Positions 25,863 to 34,682 of a stretch of DNA of 64,000 bases are shown piece by piece. The position numbers and the translations under genes were made by a program. The DNA comes from BOKV01 sp049289295 (GTDB lineage Bacteria; Pseudomonadota; Alphaproteobacteria; Rhizobiales; Rhizobiaceae): NCBI GenBank assembly GCA_049289295.1, contig JBATLL010000070.1, forward strand, positions 1 to 64,000, in the 5' to 3' direction. The notes below the pieces were generated by a model. It was not told where the DNA came from, searched no databases, and saw only the letters and a list, made by a program, of their open reading frames with translations. How positions within the stretch are numbered: position 1 is the stretch's first letter; the number at the start of each line of letters is the position of its first letter.

Positions 25863-26058
25863 GCGGGAAAAGGTAAGGCAAGGCGCGAAGGGCATACCCC
25901 ACGTTCAGCTTCCATGACGCAAGCGTCACGAAAGATGCCCCTCGCACCTTCCTCTGTCGGTGAGAACAAGCGCTGCTGACCCCACAATCTGCAACGAATA
26001 CACACGACATTCCGGTTCTAACGTGAAATTCCTAAGCCGTGGTTAAAGCCGTCGGGCT

Positions 26059-26499
26059 TCAGTCAATTCCCAGCGCGCGCTCCAGTTTGGCGATGGAATC
26101 AAGGACCTGGTCTGCATTGAGCTGCGGATCGCCCAGAACTTCCCGCTCCGCCGCCAGGACTTTCGGTACGATTTCGCCATAGCAGCGGGCACCTGTTTCG
26201 GTCAGGCGCAGTGGCAGGTTGCGCCGGTCTCCGTCAGCCTGAACCCGTTCAAGCCATCCCATGGCGATCAGCTTCGACACGGCCCTGCTGATTGTCGATT
26301 TATGCGTCCGCGTTGAACGCACGACTTCCTGTGCTGTTGCCGTGCCGGACTTGCCCAGCGTAGCCATGATGCGCCACTCGGGAATGTCGATGCCATACTG
26401 GTCGCCATAGATCTCGAGAAGCCTGCGCGACATTTCCGCAGCCAGCCGGTTCAGACGAAAGGGGAGAAAGGCCTGCAGGTCGAGATCCGAAGGGCACAT
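26059..26499 (-). CDS. MarR-family transcriptional regulator of the homogentisate operon
   Basis: Winged-helix regulator of 146 residues, divergent from hmgA. The MarR core is visible: WRIMATLGKSGTATAQEVVRS, THKSTISRAVSKLIAMGWLER and the wing DGDRRNLPLRLTETG. A longer frame starts with GTG at 26535, but that would put the repeated operator inside the coding sequence and has no ribosome site, so I chose ATG 26499. Repression of hmgA relieved by homogentisate or a related aromatic is likely from position and family, not shown. Confidence 0.85.
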   Translation of the reverse strand: MCPSDLDLQAFLPFRLNRLAAEMSRRLLEIYGDQYGIDIPEWRIMATLGKSGTATAQEVVRSTRTHKSTISRAVSKLIAMGWLERVQADGDRRNLPLRLTETGARCYGEIVPKVLAAEREVLGDPQLNADQVLDSIAKLERALGID

Positions 26500-26501
26500 G
26501 G

Positions 26502-26547
26502 ATATGGTTTCACTTGCAACTAATTTTGGTTTCACTTAAAACCATAT
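26502..26547. promoter_or_regulatory. repeat-rich MarR operator between marR and hmgA
   Basis: The 11-mer TGGTTTCACTT occurs twice in direct orientation (26505-26515 and 26527-26537), exactly 22 bases or about two helical turns apart. The block is bounded by perfect 9-bp inverted repeats ATATGGTTT (26502-26510) and AAACCATAT (26539-26547). This symmetry in the divergent gap strongly suggests two regulator dimers on one face of the DNA. Confidence 0.75.
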
Positions 26548-26641
26548 ACTGACGGGAATGAACCGGGCAAGCGACGCGCATGCCTGGTGTAACGTGGTTA
26601 TGATCTGGTCATCACCACGACGATATCGCTGGGAGGTTTGC

Positions 26642-27958
26642 ATGGCACTTCAATACATGCCGGGTTTCGGCAATGATTTTGAGACTGAATCACTTCCGGG
26701 TGCGCTGCCTCAGGGGCAGAACAGTCCACAGAAATGCAACTACGGACTCTACGCTGAGCAATTGTCGGGTTCGCCCTTCACCGCGCCACGCGGAACCAAT
26801 GAGCGTTCCTGGCTTTACCGCATCAGGCCTACGGTGCGCCACACCGGGCGCTTCACCGAAGTGAAGCTCGAACACTGGAAGACGGCGCCGCATATTGCCG
26901 ACATCGCCCTGCCGCTAGCGCAATATCGCTGGAACCCCACGCCACTGCCCAATGAGAAGACAACATTCGTCGAGGGCATCCGGACCATGACGACTGCTGG
27001 TGATGTCTATACCCAGGTTGGCATGGCCACCCACACCTATGCCTTCAATCAGGACATGGTCGACGACTATTTCTTCAATTCGGATGCCGAATTGCTCCTG
27101 GTGCCGGAATTGGGTGCCATCCGCGTCAAGACGGAAATGGGCATCATGGAAGTGGCGCCAACCGAGATATGCGTCCTGCCGCGCGGCATGATGTTCAAGG
27201 TTGAACTGGTGGACGCAAAGGGTGGCGGAGCGCGCGGCTATCTTTGCGAAAATTATGGCGCCAAGTTCACGCTTCCAGACCGCGGCCCCATCGGTGCCAA
27301 TTGCCTTGCCAATCCGCGCGATTTCAAGACACCCCAGGCCTGGTATGAGGACAAGGAAACCGACTGTCGGTTGACCATCAAATGGTGTGGCCGTTTCTTT
27401 GTCACCGAGATCGCTCATTCGCCGCTCGATGTTGTCGCCTGGCATGGCAATTACGCGCCCTACAAGTACGACCTCAAGACCTTTTCGCCGGTGGGTGCCA
27501 TCCTTTTCGACCACCCTGATCCTTCGATCTTCACCGTATTGACCGCACCTTCCGGTGAAGCCGGCACTGCAAACATCGACTTCGTCATCTTCCCGCCGCG
27601 CTGGATGGTCGCCGAAAACACGTTCCGCCCACCCTGGTATCACCGCAACATCATGAGCGAGTTCATGGGGCTCGTGCACGGCAGGTATGATGCGAAGGAA
27701 GAAGGGTTTGTTCCCGGCGGAATGAGCCTGCACAACATGATGCTGCCCCACGGACCGGACACTGCGGGCTTTGAAAAGGCGTCCAACGTGGAGTTGAAGC
27801 CGCAAAAGCTCGACAACACGCTCGCCTTCATGTTCGAGACACGCTTCCCGCAGATGCTCACCGCATATGCTGCGACACTCGACACGATCCAGGACGACTA
27901 TGTCGATTGCTGGCTCGGGCTGGATCGCAAGTTCGATGGCAAACCGGGGGTGAAATAG
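26642..27958 (+). CDS. hmgA: homogentisate 1,2-dioxygenase
   Basis: Non-haem iron dioxygenase of 438 residues opening the ring of homogentisate to maleylacetoacetate in tyrosine/phenylalanine breakdown. The N-terminus YMPGFGNDFETESLPGALP is characteristic, and the iron-site region PPWYHRNIMSEFMGLVHG together with LHNMMLPHGPD supplies the His/Glu/His ligands. GGGAGG precedes ATG 26642. It leads a seven-gene plus-strand operon and is divergent from the MarR regulator. Confidence 0.97.
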   Translation: MALQYMPGFGNDFETESLPGALPQGQNSPQKCNYGLYAEQLSGSPFTAPRGTNERSWLYRIRPTVRHTGRFTEVKLEHWKTAPHIADIALPLAQYRWNPTPLPNEKTTFVEGIRTMTTAGDVYTQVGMATHTYAFNQDMVDDYFFNSDAELLLVPELGAIRVKTEMGIMEVAPTEICVLPRGMMFKVELVDAKGGGARGYLCENYGAKFTLPDRGPIGANCLANPRDFKTPQAWYEDKETDCRLTIKWCGRFFVTEIAHSPLDVVAWHGNYAPYKYDLKTFSPVGAILFDHPDPSIFTVLTAPSGEAGTANIDFVIFPPRWMVAENTFRPPWYHRNIMSEFMGLVHGRYDAKEEGFVPGGMSLHNMMLPHGPDTAGFEKASNVELKPQKLDNTLAFMFETRFPQMLTAYAATLDTIQDDYVDCWLGLDRKFDGKPGVK

Positions 27959-28049
27959 CAATTCCATTGCTGGCGGACTTGCGGACGCATGCCATTGGCG
28001 TCCAAGGTCTGGTGAACAAAGTCAGGTGCAGGGAGGCACGTCGAAAGAC

Positions 28050-29060
28050 ATGAAGCTAGCAACATTGAAGGACCGCAGCCGTGACGGACGGCTGGTAGTC
28101 GTATCGCGGGATCTGACGCGGTACACCGATGTCGGCCATATCGCGCGTTCAATGCAGGATGCGCTCGACGACTGGGCACACACGGCTCCCAGGCTGATGG
28201 AGGTGGCAGACGGCCTTGAAACCGGATCCCAGCCCGCGCAGCGCTTCCACGAGCATGACGCGATGGCTCCGTTGCCGCGCGCGCACCTTTGGGCGGACGG
28301 TTCTGCCTATGTCAATCACGTCGAACTGGTCAGAAAGGCACGTGGTGCCGAATTGCCGGAAAGCTTCTGGAGTGATCCGCTGATGTATATCGGCGCGCCG
28401 GACGCGCTTCTGGGTGCACGCGATCCTGTTCGCGCCCTGAGCGAAGCCTGGGGCATAGACATGGAAGGCGAGGTGGCAGTCCTGGTCGATGATGTTCCCA
28501 TGGGAGTGACGCCACAGGCTGCGCGCGATCACATCAAGCTGGTGATGGTTCTCAATGACATTTCCTTCCGCAACCTCATTCCCGGAGAGCTGGCGAAGGG
28601 TTTCGGTTTTTGCCAGTCGAAGGGGCCAACGGCCTTTTCGCCGGTTGCCGTGTCACCCGATGAACTGGGCGATGCCTGGGATGGCGCAAGGCTTTCGCTG
28701 CCGCTGATGGTGGAACTGAACGGCAAGCCCTTCGGGCAGGCGGATGCCGGTGTCGACATGACGTTCGATTTTGGCCAGCTCATTGCCCATGCCGCAAAGA
28801 CGCGCCCTCTTGGGGCAGGTGCCATCATTGGTTCGGGCACGGTGTCGAACCGTGATCCCGACGGCTTACCCGGCAAGCCGGTGGCCCAGGGCGGCAAGGG
28901 ATATTCCTGCATTGCCGAGATACGGATGATCGAGACGATAGAGGGCGGAAAGCCCTCAACCTCCTTCATGGCCTTTGGCGACACGGTCCGCATCGAAATG
29001 AAGGACAAGGCCGGCCATTCGATTTTTGGTGCCATTGAGCAGGAGGTTGTCCCCCAATGA
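28050..29060 (+). CDS. fahA: fumarylacetoacetate hydrolase family protein
   Basis: Last enzyme of homogentisate degradation, splitting fumarylacetoacetate to fumarate and acetoacetate. The 336-residue protein is the shorter bacterial FAH form with NDISFRNLIPGELAKGFGF, QSKGPTAFSPVAVSPDELG and GSGTVSNRDPDG; the acidic metal site is in the central FAH domain. ATG 28050 follows GGGAGG. Its last four bases overlap the MBL-fold gene. A maleylacetoacetate isomerase gene is not evident in the operon. Confidence 0.94.
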   Translation: MKLATLKDRSRDGRLVVVSRDLTRYTDVGHIARSMQDALDDWAHTAPRLMEVADGLETGSQPAQRFHEHDAMAPLPRAHLWADGSAYVNHVELVRKARGAELPESFWSDPLMYIGAPDALLGARDPVRALSEAWGIDMEGEVAVLVDDVPMGVTPQAARDHIKLVMVLNDISFRNLIPGELAKGFGFCQSKGPTAFSPVAVSPDELGDAWDGARLSLPLMVELNGKPFGQADAGVDMTFDFGQLIAHAAKTRPLGAGAIIGSGTVSNRDPDGLPGKPVAQGGKGYSCIAEIRMIETIEGGKPSTSFMAFGDTVRIEMKDKAGHSIFGAIEQEVVPQ

Positions 29061-30007
29061 CAAAACAGTTCGCTTCCGCCGGAGACATGAGCGAGAAGAA
29101 GATTTCCTTCACCGAGATCGGGCGTGACCTGTGGGCCTTCACAGCAGAAGGCGATCCGAATTCGGGTGTGATCATCGGCGACGACAGCGTGATGATCATC
29201 GAGGCGCAGGCCACGCCAAGGCTCGCGCGCAAGGTGATCGAGAAGGTCCGCGAAATCACGGACAAGCCGATCAGCCACCTCGTTCTCACCCACTATCATG
29301 CCGTGCGCGTGCTGGGAGCATCAGCCTACCAGGCGCCGCAGGTGGTGATGGGCGAGAAAGCGCGTGCCATGGTTGTCGAACGCGGAAAGGAAGACTGGGA
29401 CAGTGAGTTCGATCGTTTTCCACGCCTGTTTCAGGGTCATGAGGAGATACCAGGCCTGACCTGGCCAACGACCACGTTCAACAACCGCATGAGTGTTTAT
29501 CTTGGCAAGCGGCGGGTCGACCTGATGCATCTGGGCCGTGCCCATACCGCTGGTGACATTGTCGCCCACGTGCCCGATGCGAATGTCATGTTCACCGGCG
29601 ATATCGTCGAATACCATTCGGCCTGCTATTGCGGCGATGGCCATTTCAACGACTGGCCAGCCACGCTCGAAGCCATCCGTTCCTTTGATGTGGATGCGAT
29701 TGCGCCGGGGCGCGGCGATGCCTTGACTGGCAAGAAGATGGTCAACAAGGCACTCGACAACACGGCAGATTTCGTTCGCTCCACCTACCTGCCCGTGGCC
29801 CAGGTTGCCAAGCGCGGCGGTTCACTCAAGGAAGCGTGGGACGCCTGCCGGGCAGCCTGCGATCCGAAATTCTCCGACTATGCCATTTACGAACATTGCC
29901 TGCCCTTCAACGTGGCCCGCGCCTATGACGAAGCGCTGGATATCGATACGCCACGGATTTGGACGGCTGAAAGGGACAAGTTGATGTGGGCGGCATTGCA
30001 GGGATAG
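29057..30007 (+). CDS. MBL-fold protein with non-canonical metal motif
   Basis: A 316-residue metallo-beta-lactamase-fold protein, probably cytosolic. The usual H-x-H-x-D-H motif reads H79-YHAV-R84, so the Asp and last His are Val and Arg. H163 (in LGRAHTAGD) and D182 (in FTGDIVEY) are kept, while the terminal PGHG-type histidine is R219 in APGRGD. One zinc site looks lost and the other weakened. ATG 29057 overlaps the fahA stop, supporting this start. Placed between fahA and an aromatic monooxygenase, it is probably a hydrolase or a non-enzymatic member of an aromatic pathway; the reaction is unknown. Confidence 0.85.
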   Translation: MTKQFASAGDMSEKKISFTEIGRDLWAFTAEGDPNSGVIIGDDSVMIIEAQATPRLARKVIEKVREITDKPISHLVLTHYHAVRVLGASAYQAPQVVMGEKARAMVVERGKEDWDSEFDRFPRLFQGHEEIPGLTWPTTTFNNRMSVYLGKRRVDLMHLGRAHTAGDIVAHVPDANVMFTGDIVEYHSACYCGDGHFNDWPATLEAIRSFDVDAIAPGRGDALTGKKMVNKALDNTADFVRSTYLPVAQVAKRGGSLKEAWDACRAACDPKFSDYAIYEHCLPFNVARAYDEALDIDTPRIWTAERDKLMWAALQG

Positions 30008-30098
30008 TCAGGATGGAGAATTACCCCGCGCCTGATGGCTTGTTCTGGATCAAGGTTTGCATGGCGAATTTCAATCAACTTCGGACCGAGGAGCGAGG

Positions 30099-30398
30099 AT
30101 GAGCAGGTTTGATGCGTCCCAGATCATGATGCTCGCAGGGATGGGCATCTTCTTTGTTGCCTATTTGGCTCTCATTGCGCGCAAGCATCAGGCGGGCAAG
30201 CAGATGATCATGGAGCGTGACGCCCGGCTGTATCCGCCCGACTATGATTCGCTGAACAAGGCCGATCGACGGAGGCTCTACCGGATACACACCTGGCGCG
30301 CGGCATGGGACATGATAGGCAAATTGCTGGCTGCGCTCGCTGCGTTTGGCGTGCTGCTGTTTCTCACCTCCGTGGTGATTTCTCTTGGCAAGCCCTAG
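30099..30398 (+). CDS. small two-helix membrane protein in homogentisate operon
   Basis: A 99-residue protein with one hydrophobic segment near residues 8-26 (IMMLAGMGIFFVAYLALIA) and a second near 75-95 (LLAALAAFGVLLFLTSVVI), separated by a basic, hydrophilic loop containing YPPDYDSLNKADRRRLYR. GGAGCGAGG lies just before ATG 30099. It sits 91 bases after the MBL gene and 12 bases before the monooxygenase. I do not recognise a family; it may anchor or assist a pathway component. Confidence 0.75.
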   Translation: MSRFDASQIMMLAGMGIFFVAYLALIARKHQAGKQMIMERDARLYPPDYDSLNKADRRRLYRIHTWRAAWDMIGKLLAALAAFGVLLFLTSVVISLGKP

Positions 30399-30410
30399 AA
30401 GGAGGATTCC

Positions 30411-32015
30411 ATGAGCCGGATTTTTGAAACCCCGCTCTATCCGTACGAAAGGTCTGGCGACCAGGATGCTGACAAGCCCGTACGCCACCCTGTAATCGTC
30501 GTGGGCGCTGGTCCGATCGGACTTGCAGCGGCAATCGATCTTGCGCTCCACGACATCCCTGTCGTGGTTCTTGATGAAAATGACAAGGTATCCTTTGGCT
30601 CGCGCGCCATCTGTTTTGCAAAACGTCCGCTCGAAATCCTTGACCGCCTGGGCTGCGGCGATGCCATGGTCGACAAGGGCGTGACCTGGAATACCGGCAA
30701 GGTCTTCTTCGACGAAAGAGCCGTCTACCAGTTCAACCTTCTGCCCGAAGACGGACACAAGCGCCCCGCCTTCATCAATCTCCAGCAATACCACCTGGAG
30801 AAATATCTGGTCGACCGCGTGCGCGAATTGCAGGCAGAAGGCAAGGCAATCGAGCTGAGGGGTGCCAGCAAGCTGACCTCCGTCACGCAAAAGGATGATC
30901 ATGTCGCCCTCACTGTCGAGACGCCGGACGGTCCCTACAGGCTGGAAGCTGACTGGCTGATTGCCTGTGACGGCGCGAATTCGCCGGTCAGGTCGATGCT
31001 CGGACTGGACTTTGTCGGTCGGGTCTTCGAGGACAATTTCCTCATTGCCGATGTGATCATGGATGCAAGCTTCCCCACCGAACGGTGGTTCTGGTTCGAT
31101 CCTCCGTTCAATCGCGGCCAGTCCGCGCTCCTGCATAAGCAGCCTGATGACGTTTGGCGCATCGATCTGCAACTGGGTTGGAACATTGACCGCGAACAGG
31201 AAAAGAAGCCGGAAAACGTCATTCCGCGCCTCAAGGCAATGCTTGGCGACAAGGTGAAGTTCGAACTGGAATGGGTGTCGATCTACACCTTCCAGTGCCG
31301 GCGCATGGAGAAGTTCCGGCACGGCCATGTCATCTTCGCCGGCGATGCCGCCCACCAGGTCTCGCCCTTTGGCGCAAGGGGTGCCAATTCCGGATTCCAG
31401 GATACGGACAATCTGATCTGGAAACTGAAGCTGGTCATGGATGGCACTTCGCCGGAAAGCCTGCTCGATACCTACGATATGGAACGCATCCATGGTGCGG
31501 ACGAGAATATTCTGAACTCATCGCGCAGCACCGATTTCATCACGCCCAAGTCCGAGATCAGCCGGATATTCCGCAACGCCGTGCTCGATCTCGCCGAACA
31601 TGAGGAATTTGCGCGTCCGCTGGTCAATTCCGGCCGCCTTTCGGTTCCCTGCACTTACGACGGATCGCCGCTCAATGGCGACGATGCATCGGACATGCCA
31701 GAACGGACCAGACCGGGCAGCCCCGCGGTGGATGCGCCCGTTGAAGGCGGATGGCTGGTGGACCGCCTTGGCGGAAAGTTCCAGCTCATGGGCATCAATG
31801 CTGACGTGCCGCAGAGCCTCGATGTCGATGGTGTCTCGGTCGAGGGCATGAAATTCAAGACAGCCGGGACTGGTGCGCTTGCGCGCAGGTACCTGGGCAG
31901 GACCCAGTCGGCGGTCTACCTGATGCGGCCCGATCAGCATGTCGTCGCGCGCTGGCCGCAGTACAACGAGAAGCTTGTTCGCCTGGCCGTCAATCGCGCC
32001 ACCGCCAGGAACTGA
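30411..32015 (+). CDS. FAD-dependent aromatic monooxygenase (group A, MhpA-like)
   Basis: Single-component flavoprotein hydroxylase of 534 residues. It shows the FAD-binding GxGxxG (VVGAGPIGLAAAIDLA), the DG motif (IACDGANSPVRS) and the GD motif (GDAAHQVSPFGARGANSG), followed by an extended C-terminal domain. Such enzymes hydroxylate phenolic acids with NAD(P)H and O2. In this operon the natural guess is formation of homogentisate or a related hydroquinone from a hydroxylated phenylacetate, but specificity is inferred. AGGAGG lies 8 bases before ATG 30411. Confidence 0.88.
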   Translation: MSRIFETPLYPYERSGDQDADKPVRHPVIVVGAGPIGLAAAIDLALHDIPVVVLDENDKVSFGSRAICFAKRPLEILDRLGCGDAMVDKGVTWNTGKVFFDERAVYQFNLLPEDGHKRPAFINLQQYHLEKYLVDRVRELQAEGKAIELRGASKLTSVTQKDDHVALTVETPDGPYRLEADWLIACDGANSPVRSMLGLDFVGRVFEDNFLIADVIMDASFPTERWFWFDPPFNRGQSALLHKQPDDVWRIDLQLGWNIDREQEKKPENVIPRLKAMLGDKVKFELEWVSIYTFQCRRMEKFRHGHVIFAGDAAHQVSPFGARGANSGFQDTDNLIWKLKLVMDGTSPESLLDTYDMERIHGADENILNSSRSTDFITPKSEISRIFRNAVLDLAEHEEFARPLVNSGRLSVPCTYDGSPLNGDDASDMPERTRPGSPAVDAPVEGGWLVDRLGGKFQLMGINADVPQSLDVDGVSVEGMKFKTAGTGALARRYLGRTQSAVYLMRPDQHVVARWPQYNEKLVRLAVNRATARN

Positions 32016-32027
32016 GAGGGCATCAAG

Positions 32028-32219
32028 ATGGCAGTTCTGAACCGCAAACCCAATCTGGACAACGCCGACAACTTCTACGCTGATCTCCTCGCAGCCCATG
32101 AAGGGCTCACCAAGGAGGAAAGTGATGCGTTCAACGCCAGGCTTGTCCTGATCCTGGCAAACCATATCGGAGATCGCGACATTCTGATGGAGGCCTTGTC
32201 GGTCGCGGCCCGGCGCTAG
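32028..32219 (+). CDS. DUF2783 family small protein
   Basis: A 63-residue soluble protein with the pattern NLDNADNFYADLLAAHEGL followed by LILANHIGD and a short C-terminal helix, which I recognise as DUF2783. It starts 12 bases after the monooxygenase stop with GAGAGGG upstream. Being small, helical and immediately next to the flavin monooxygenase, it could be a partner or assembly factor for it; no function is known to me. Confidence 0.75.
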   Translation: MAVLNRKPNLDNADNFYADLLAAHEGLTKEESDAFNARLVLILANHIGDRDILMEALSVAARR

Positions 32220-32279
32220 AAAAGAAGATCAACATCGATATCCGGGGCCTGTGTGTGACGGAAACCACGGAGCAATCAG

Positions 32280-32822
32280 ATGAAGATAGATCGCATACAC
32301 CACGTTGCCTACCGTTGCCGCGATGCCAAGCAGACGGTCGAATGGTATCGCGACATGCTGAACATGGATTTCGTTCTCGCAATTGCGGAAGATCATGTGC
32401 CCTCGACGCATGAGCCGGATCCCTACATGCATGTCTTCCTCGATGCGGGGAACGGCAATGTCCTGGCATTCTTCGAACTGCCAACCAAGCCCGAAATGGA
32501 TCGTGATCGCAACACGCCTCAATGGGTCCAGCATATTGCCTTCAAGGTGAAGGACCGAGACACGCTGATCGCCTACAAGGAACATCTTGAAAAGCAGGGT
32601 GTCGAAGTGCTCGGCGTGACGGACCACACCATCTTTCATTCGATCTACTTCTTCGATCCCAATGGCCACCGCATCGAGCTTGCCTGCGATGATCCGGAAG
32701 AAGAAGCGAAACTGGCCAGGCTCGATGCCGTCAAGTGGGACATGCTGGAGGAATGGTCGAAAACCCGCCGTGCGCCCAAGCACGCGGCATGGATGCATGC
32801 GAAAGAACTCTCCGGCATCTGA
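32280..32822 (+). CDS. VOC (glyoxalase/dioxygenase fold) protein
   Basis: Vicinal-oxygen-chelate protein of 180 residues. Paired beta-alpha modules are visible: IDRIHHVAYRCRDAKQTVEW with the first His ligand, QHIAFKV with the second and GHRIELAC with the glutamate. A C-terminal tail of about 35 residues (WDMLEEWSKTRRAPKHAAWM) is extra. GGAG precedes ATG 32280. It is the last gene of the homogentisate operon, 60 bases after the DUF2783 gene, and could be a ring-cleaving or isomerising enzyme; a lost isomerase step is one option. Confidence 0.88.
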   Translation: MKIDRIHHVAYRCRDAKQTVEWYRDMLNMDFVLAIAEDHVPSTHEPDPYMHVFLDAGNGNVLAFFELPTKPEMDRDRNTPQWVQHIAFKVKDRDTLIAYKEHLEKQGVEVLGVTDHTIFHSIYFFDPNGHRIELACDDPEEEAKLARLDAVKWDMLEEWSKTRRAPKHAAWMHAKELSGI

Positions 32823-32870
32823 TATCGAAGGGACTGCCCCAAAGGCTGAAGATGGGGGAGGCTGCTGGAT

Positions 32871-32903
32871 TGGGCGCAAATCCGTGCGCCCATTGTCGTT
32901 TTT
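32871..32903 (+). terminator. terminator after the homogentisate operon
   Basis: A perfect 8-bp stem (TGGGCGCA / TGCGCCCA) with a 6-base loop is followed by TTGTCGTTTTT. It lies 49 bases past the VOC gene and before folD, separating the two units. Confidence 0.8.
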
Positions 32904-32970
32904 CGCGCCACGCCACGCGACGGCCTTGCCCTATTGTCCGCCTAAATGAAATCGAAGCGGGGAAAAGCGC

Positions 32971-33876
32971 ATGGCTGCAACAGTGATTGACGGCAAGGTA
33001 GTTGCTGATGGTGTCGTCGAGACGGTCAAGTCGGCGACCCACAAGCTCGTCGCGGAAACGGGCGTTGTTCCAGGCATTGCCGTGGTGATTGTCGGAGAGG
33101 ATCCTGCCAGTCAGGTTTATGTCCGTTCGAAGGGCAAGAAGGCGGAAGAGTGCGGTTTCAAGTCACTCACGCATCGTCTTGATGCCTCGACCACGAAGGA
33201 TGTGCTGCTCGCGCTCATTGCCGAGCTGAATGCTGACCCATCCATTCATGGCATCCTCGTCCAGCTTCCCTTGCCCGCACACATTGACGAGGGAGAAGTC
33301 ATCCAGGCCATCGCGCCCGAGAAGGACGTGGACGGGTTTCATTTCATCAATGTGGGAAAGCTTGGAACCGGCGAACTGGCATCAGCCTTCGTTCCCTGCA
33401 CGCCTGCCGGATCGATGGTTCTCCTGCGCAAGGCGCTTGGCAAGTCTGACCTGTCGGGACTGACCGCCGTGGTCGTTGGGCGTTCGAACATTGTAGGCAA
33501 GCCCATGGCAAATCTTCTGCTGGCAGCAAATGCGACGGTCACGATTGCCCATTCCAGGACGCGTGATTTACCCGCGCTCGCGCGCACAGCCGATATTCTG
33601 GTTGCAGCGGTCGGTCGTCCGGAAATGATCAAGGCCGACTGGGTCAAGCCAGGTGCCTGCGTCATTGATGTCGGCATCAACCGCATCGATGCCCCTGAAA
33701 AGGGAGAGGGCAAGACCAGGCTGGTTGGAGACGTGGCCTACGATGAATGCGCCGCCATTGCCGGATCGATTACACCGGTCCCCGGCGGCGTCGGCCCCAT
33801 GACCATTGCCATGCTCATGGCCAATACGCTCGCTGGTGCCTGTCGTGCCGCGGGGCGCGAACCACCCTCCTACTGA
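32971..33876 (+). CDS. folD: methylenetetrahydrofolate dehydrogenase / cyclohydrolase FolD
   Basis: Bifunctional one-carbon enzyme of 301 residues interconverting 5,10-methylene-, 5,10-methenyl- and 10-formyl-tetrahydrofolate. The catalytic YVRSKGKKAEECG (Tyr...Lys) is near residue 50, ILVQLPLPAHID and DVDGFHFINVGKL follow, and the NADP-binding VVVGRSNIVGKPMA and C-terminal TPVPGGVGPMTIAML are standard. It stands alone between a terminator and a convergent lipoprotein gene. Confidence 0.97.
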   Translation: MAATVIDGKVVADGVVETVKSATHKLVAETGVVPGIAVVIVGEDPASQVYVRSKGKKAEECGFKSLTHRLDASTTKDVLLALIAELNADPSIHGILVQLPLPAHIDEGEVIQAIAPEKDVDGFHFINVGKLGTGELASAFVPCTPAGSMVLLRKALGKSDLSGLTAVVVGRSNIVGKPMANLLLAANATVTIAHSRTRDLPALARTADILVAAVGRPEMIKADWVKPGACVIDVGINRIDAPEKGEGKTRLVGDVAYDECAAIAGSITPVPGGVGPMTIAMLMANTLAGACRAAGREPPSY

Positions 33877-33914
33877 TTGCTGGATGGATCAACGGTCCAT
33901 GGTTGGCAGGGCGC

Positions 33915-34589
33915 TTAGCGCCCATCGACGCCCGGTGGCCGCGGGGCAGTCCGAACGACGCGGTTATTACTGGTCCGATCGATGGTCAGCCGCAACACGG
34001 AACCTCGATAGGGCAGCACGGGACTTGAAGGTGCATGCTCGCAGCCAACTGTGGCAGGCCTGCCTTCTATGGTTCGATCCCAGGCGATGAAACGGGAGCC
34101 GCTCTCGGCGTAATGCTTGTTGCGATCAGGCTTTGATCCGATGAGGCTGCCAAGGCTCGCGCACTCCTCAAGGTGATCCTCACTCACGCCAAACACCGAA
34201 CACTCACTCTGCGTCAGCACGCCTCTTTGATAGATCAGTTCCCTGGAACCGATAACGGTCTCGCTCCCCAACCCCCTGGCAAACAATTGCTGCGCTTCTT
34301 CAACGAATGCGCCGCCGCCGGGAATACTCAGCGTTTCCTTGCGCAAGTCGCTCAGCCCTGCTTCGGCCAGATCAATTTCACTGGCCTCCCGCCAGTCACC
34401 AGCAGCATCTGGCGCACGGTCTGGCAGGCAGAAACGAATGAAATCAGCCGTAAGGCCCGATGCGGAAGGTGGGCTTTGCAATCCCAGGGTCAGGTTTGAA
34501 GGACCAGGCGACGTGCAGGCTGCAAGACTGCTGGCTAGCATCAAAAGGGAAACGGAAAAGGTCGGGCGTAAGGAATCAGATGATCGCAT
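33915..34589 (-). CDS. predicted lipoprotein of unknown function
   Basis: A 224-residue exported protein starting at ATG 34589. The signal peptide ends in the lipobox LAAC (Cys25), so the mature protein is lipid-anchored. The mature part has four further cysteines and segments FCLPDRAPDAAGDW and GCEHAPSSPVLPYRGSVLRL; I do not recognise a family. It starts 39 bases after the katG terminator on the same strand and converges on folD, so it probably has its own promoter in that short gap or depends on read-through. Confidence 0.75.
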   Translation of the reverse strand: MRSSDSLRPTFSVSLLMLASSLAACTSPGPSNLTLGLQSPPSASGLTADFIRFCLPDRAPDAAGDWREASEIDLAEAGLSDLRKETLSIPGGGAFVEEAQQLFARGLGSETVIGSRELIYQRGVLTQSECSVFGVSEDHLEECASLGSLIGSKPDRNKHYAESGSRFIAWDRTIEGRPATVGCEHAPSSPVLPYRGSVLRLTIDRTSNNRVVRTAPRPPGVDGR

Positions 34590-34627
34590 AGGTTGTAATA
34601 TACAGGGATCAACCCTTTGCGCGAAAC

Positions 34628-34657
34628 AAAAAAAGCCCGGCGGCAAAACCACCGGGC
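34628..34657 (-). terminator. terminator downstream of katG
   Basis: Read on the minus strand, a 9-bp stem with one G-U pair (GCCCGGTGG / CCGCCGGGC) and a 5-base loop is followed by seven Ts. It lies 26 bases after the katG stop. Confidence 0.9.
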
Positions 34658-34682
34658 CTGTATTGCTGGGAACTGGCCTGGA

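Noticed and set aside
25915..25928. Palindrome TGACGC-AA-GCGTCA between the GST and MarR genes
   Set aside because: A 6-bp stem with a 2-base loop and no T-run is not a convincing terminator. As an operator it lies downstream of both convergent genes, where one is not expected.
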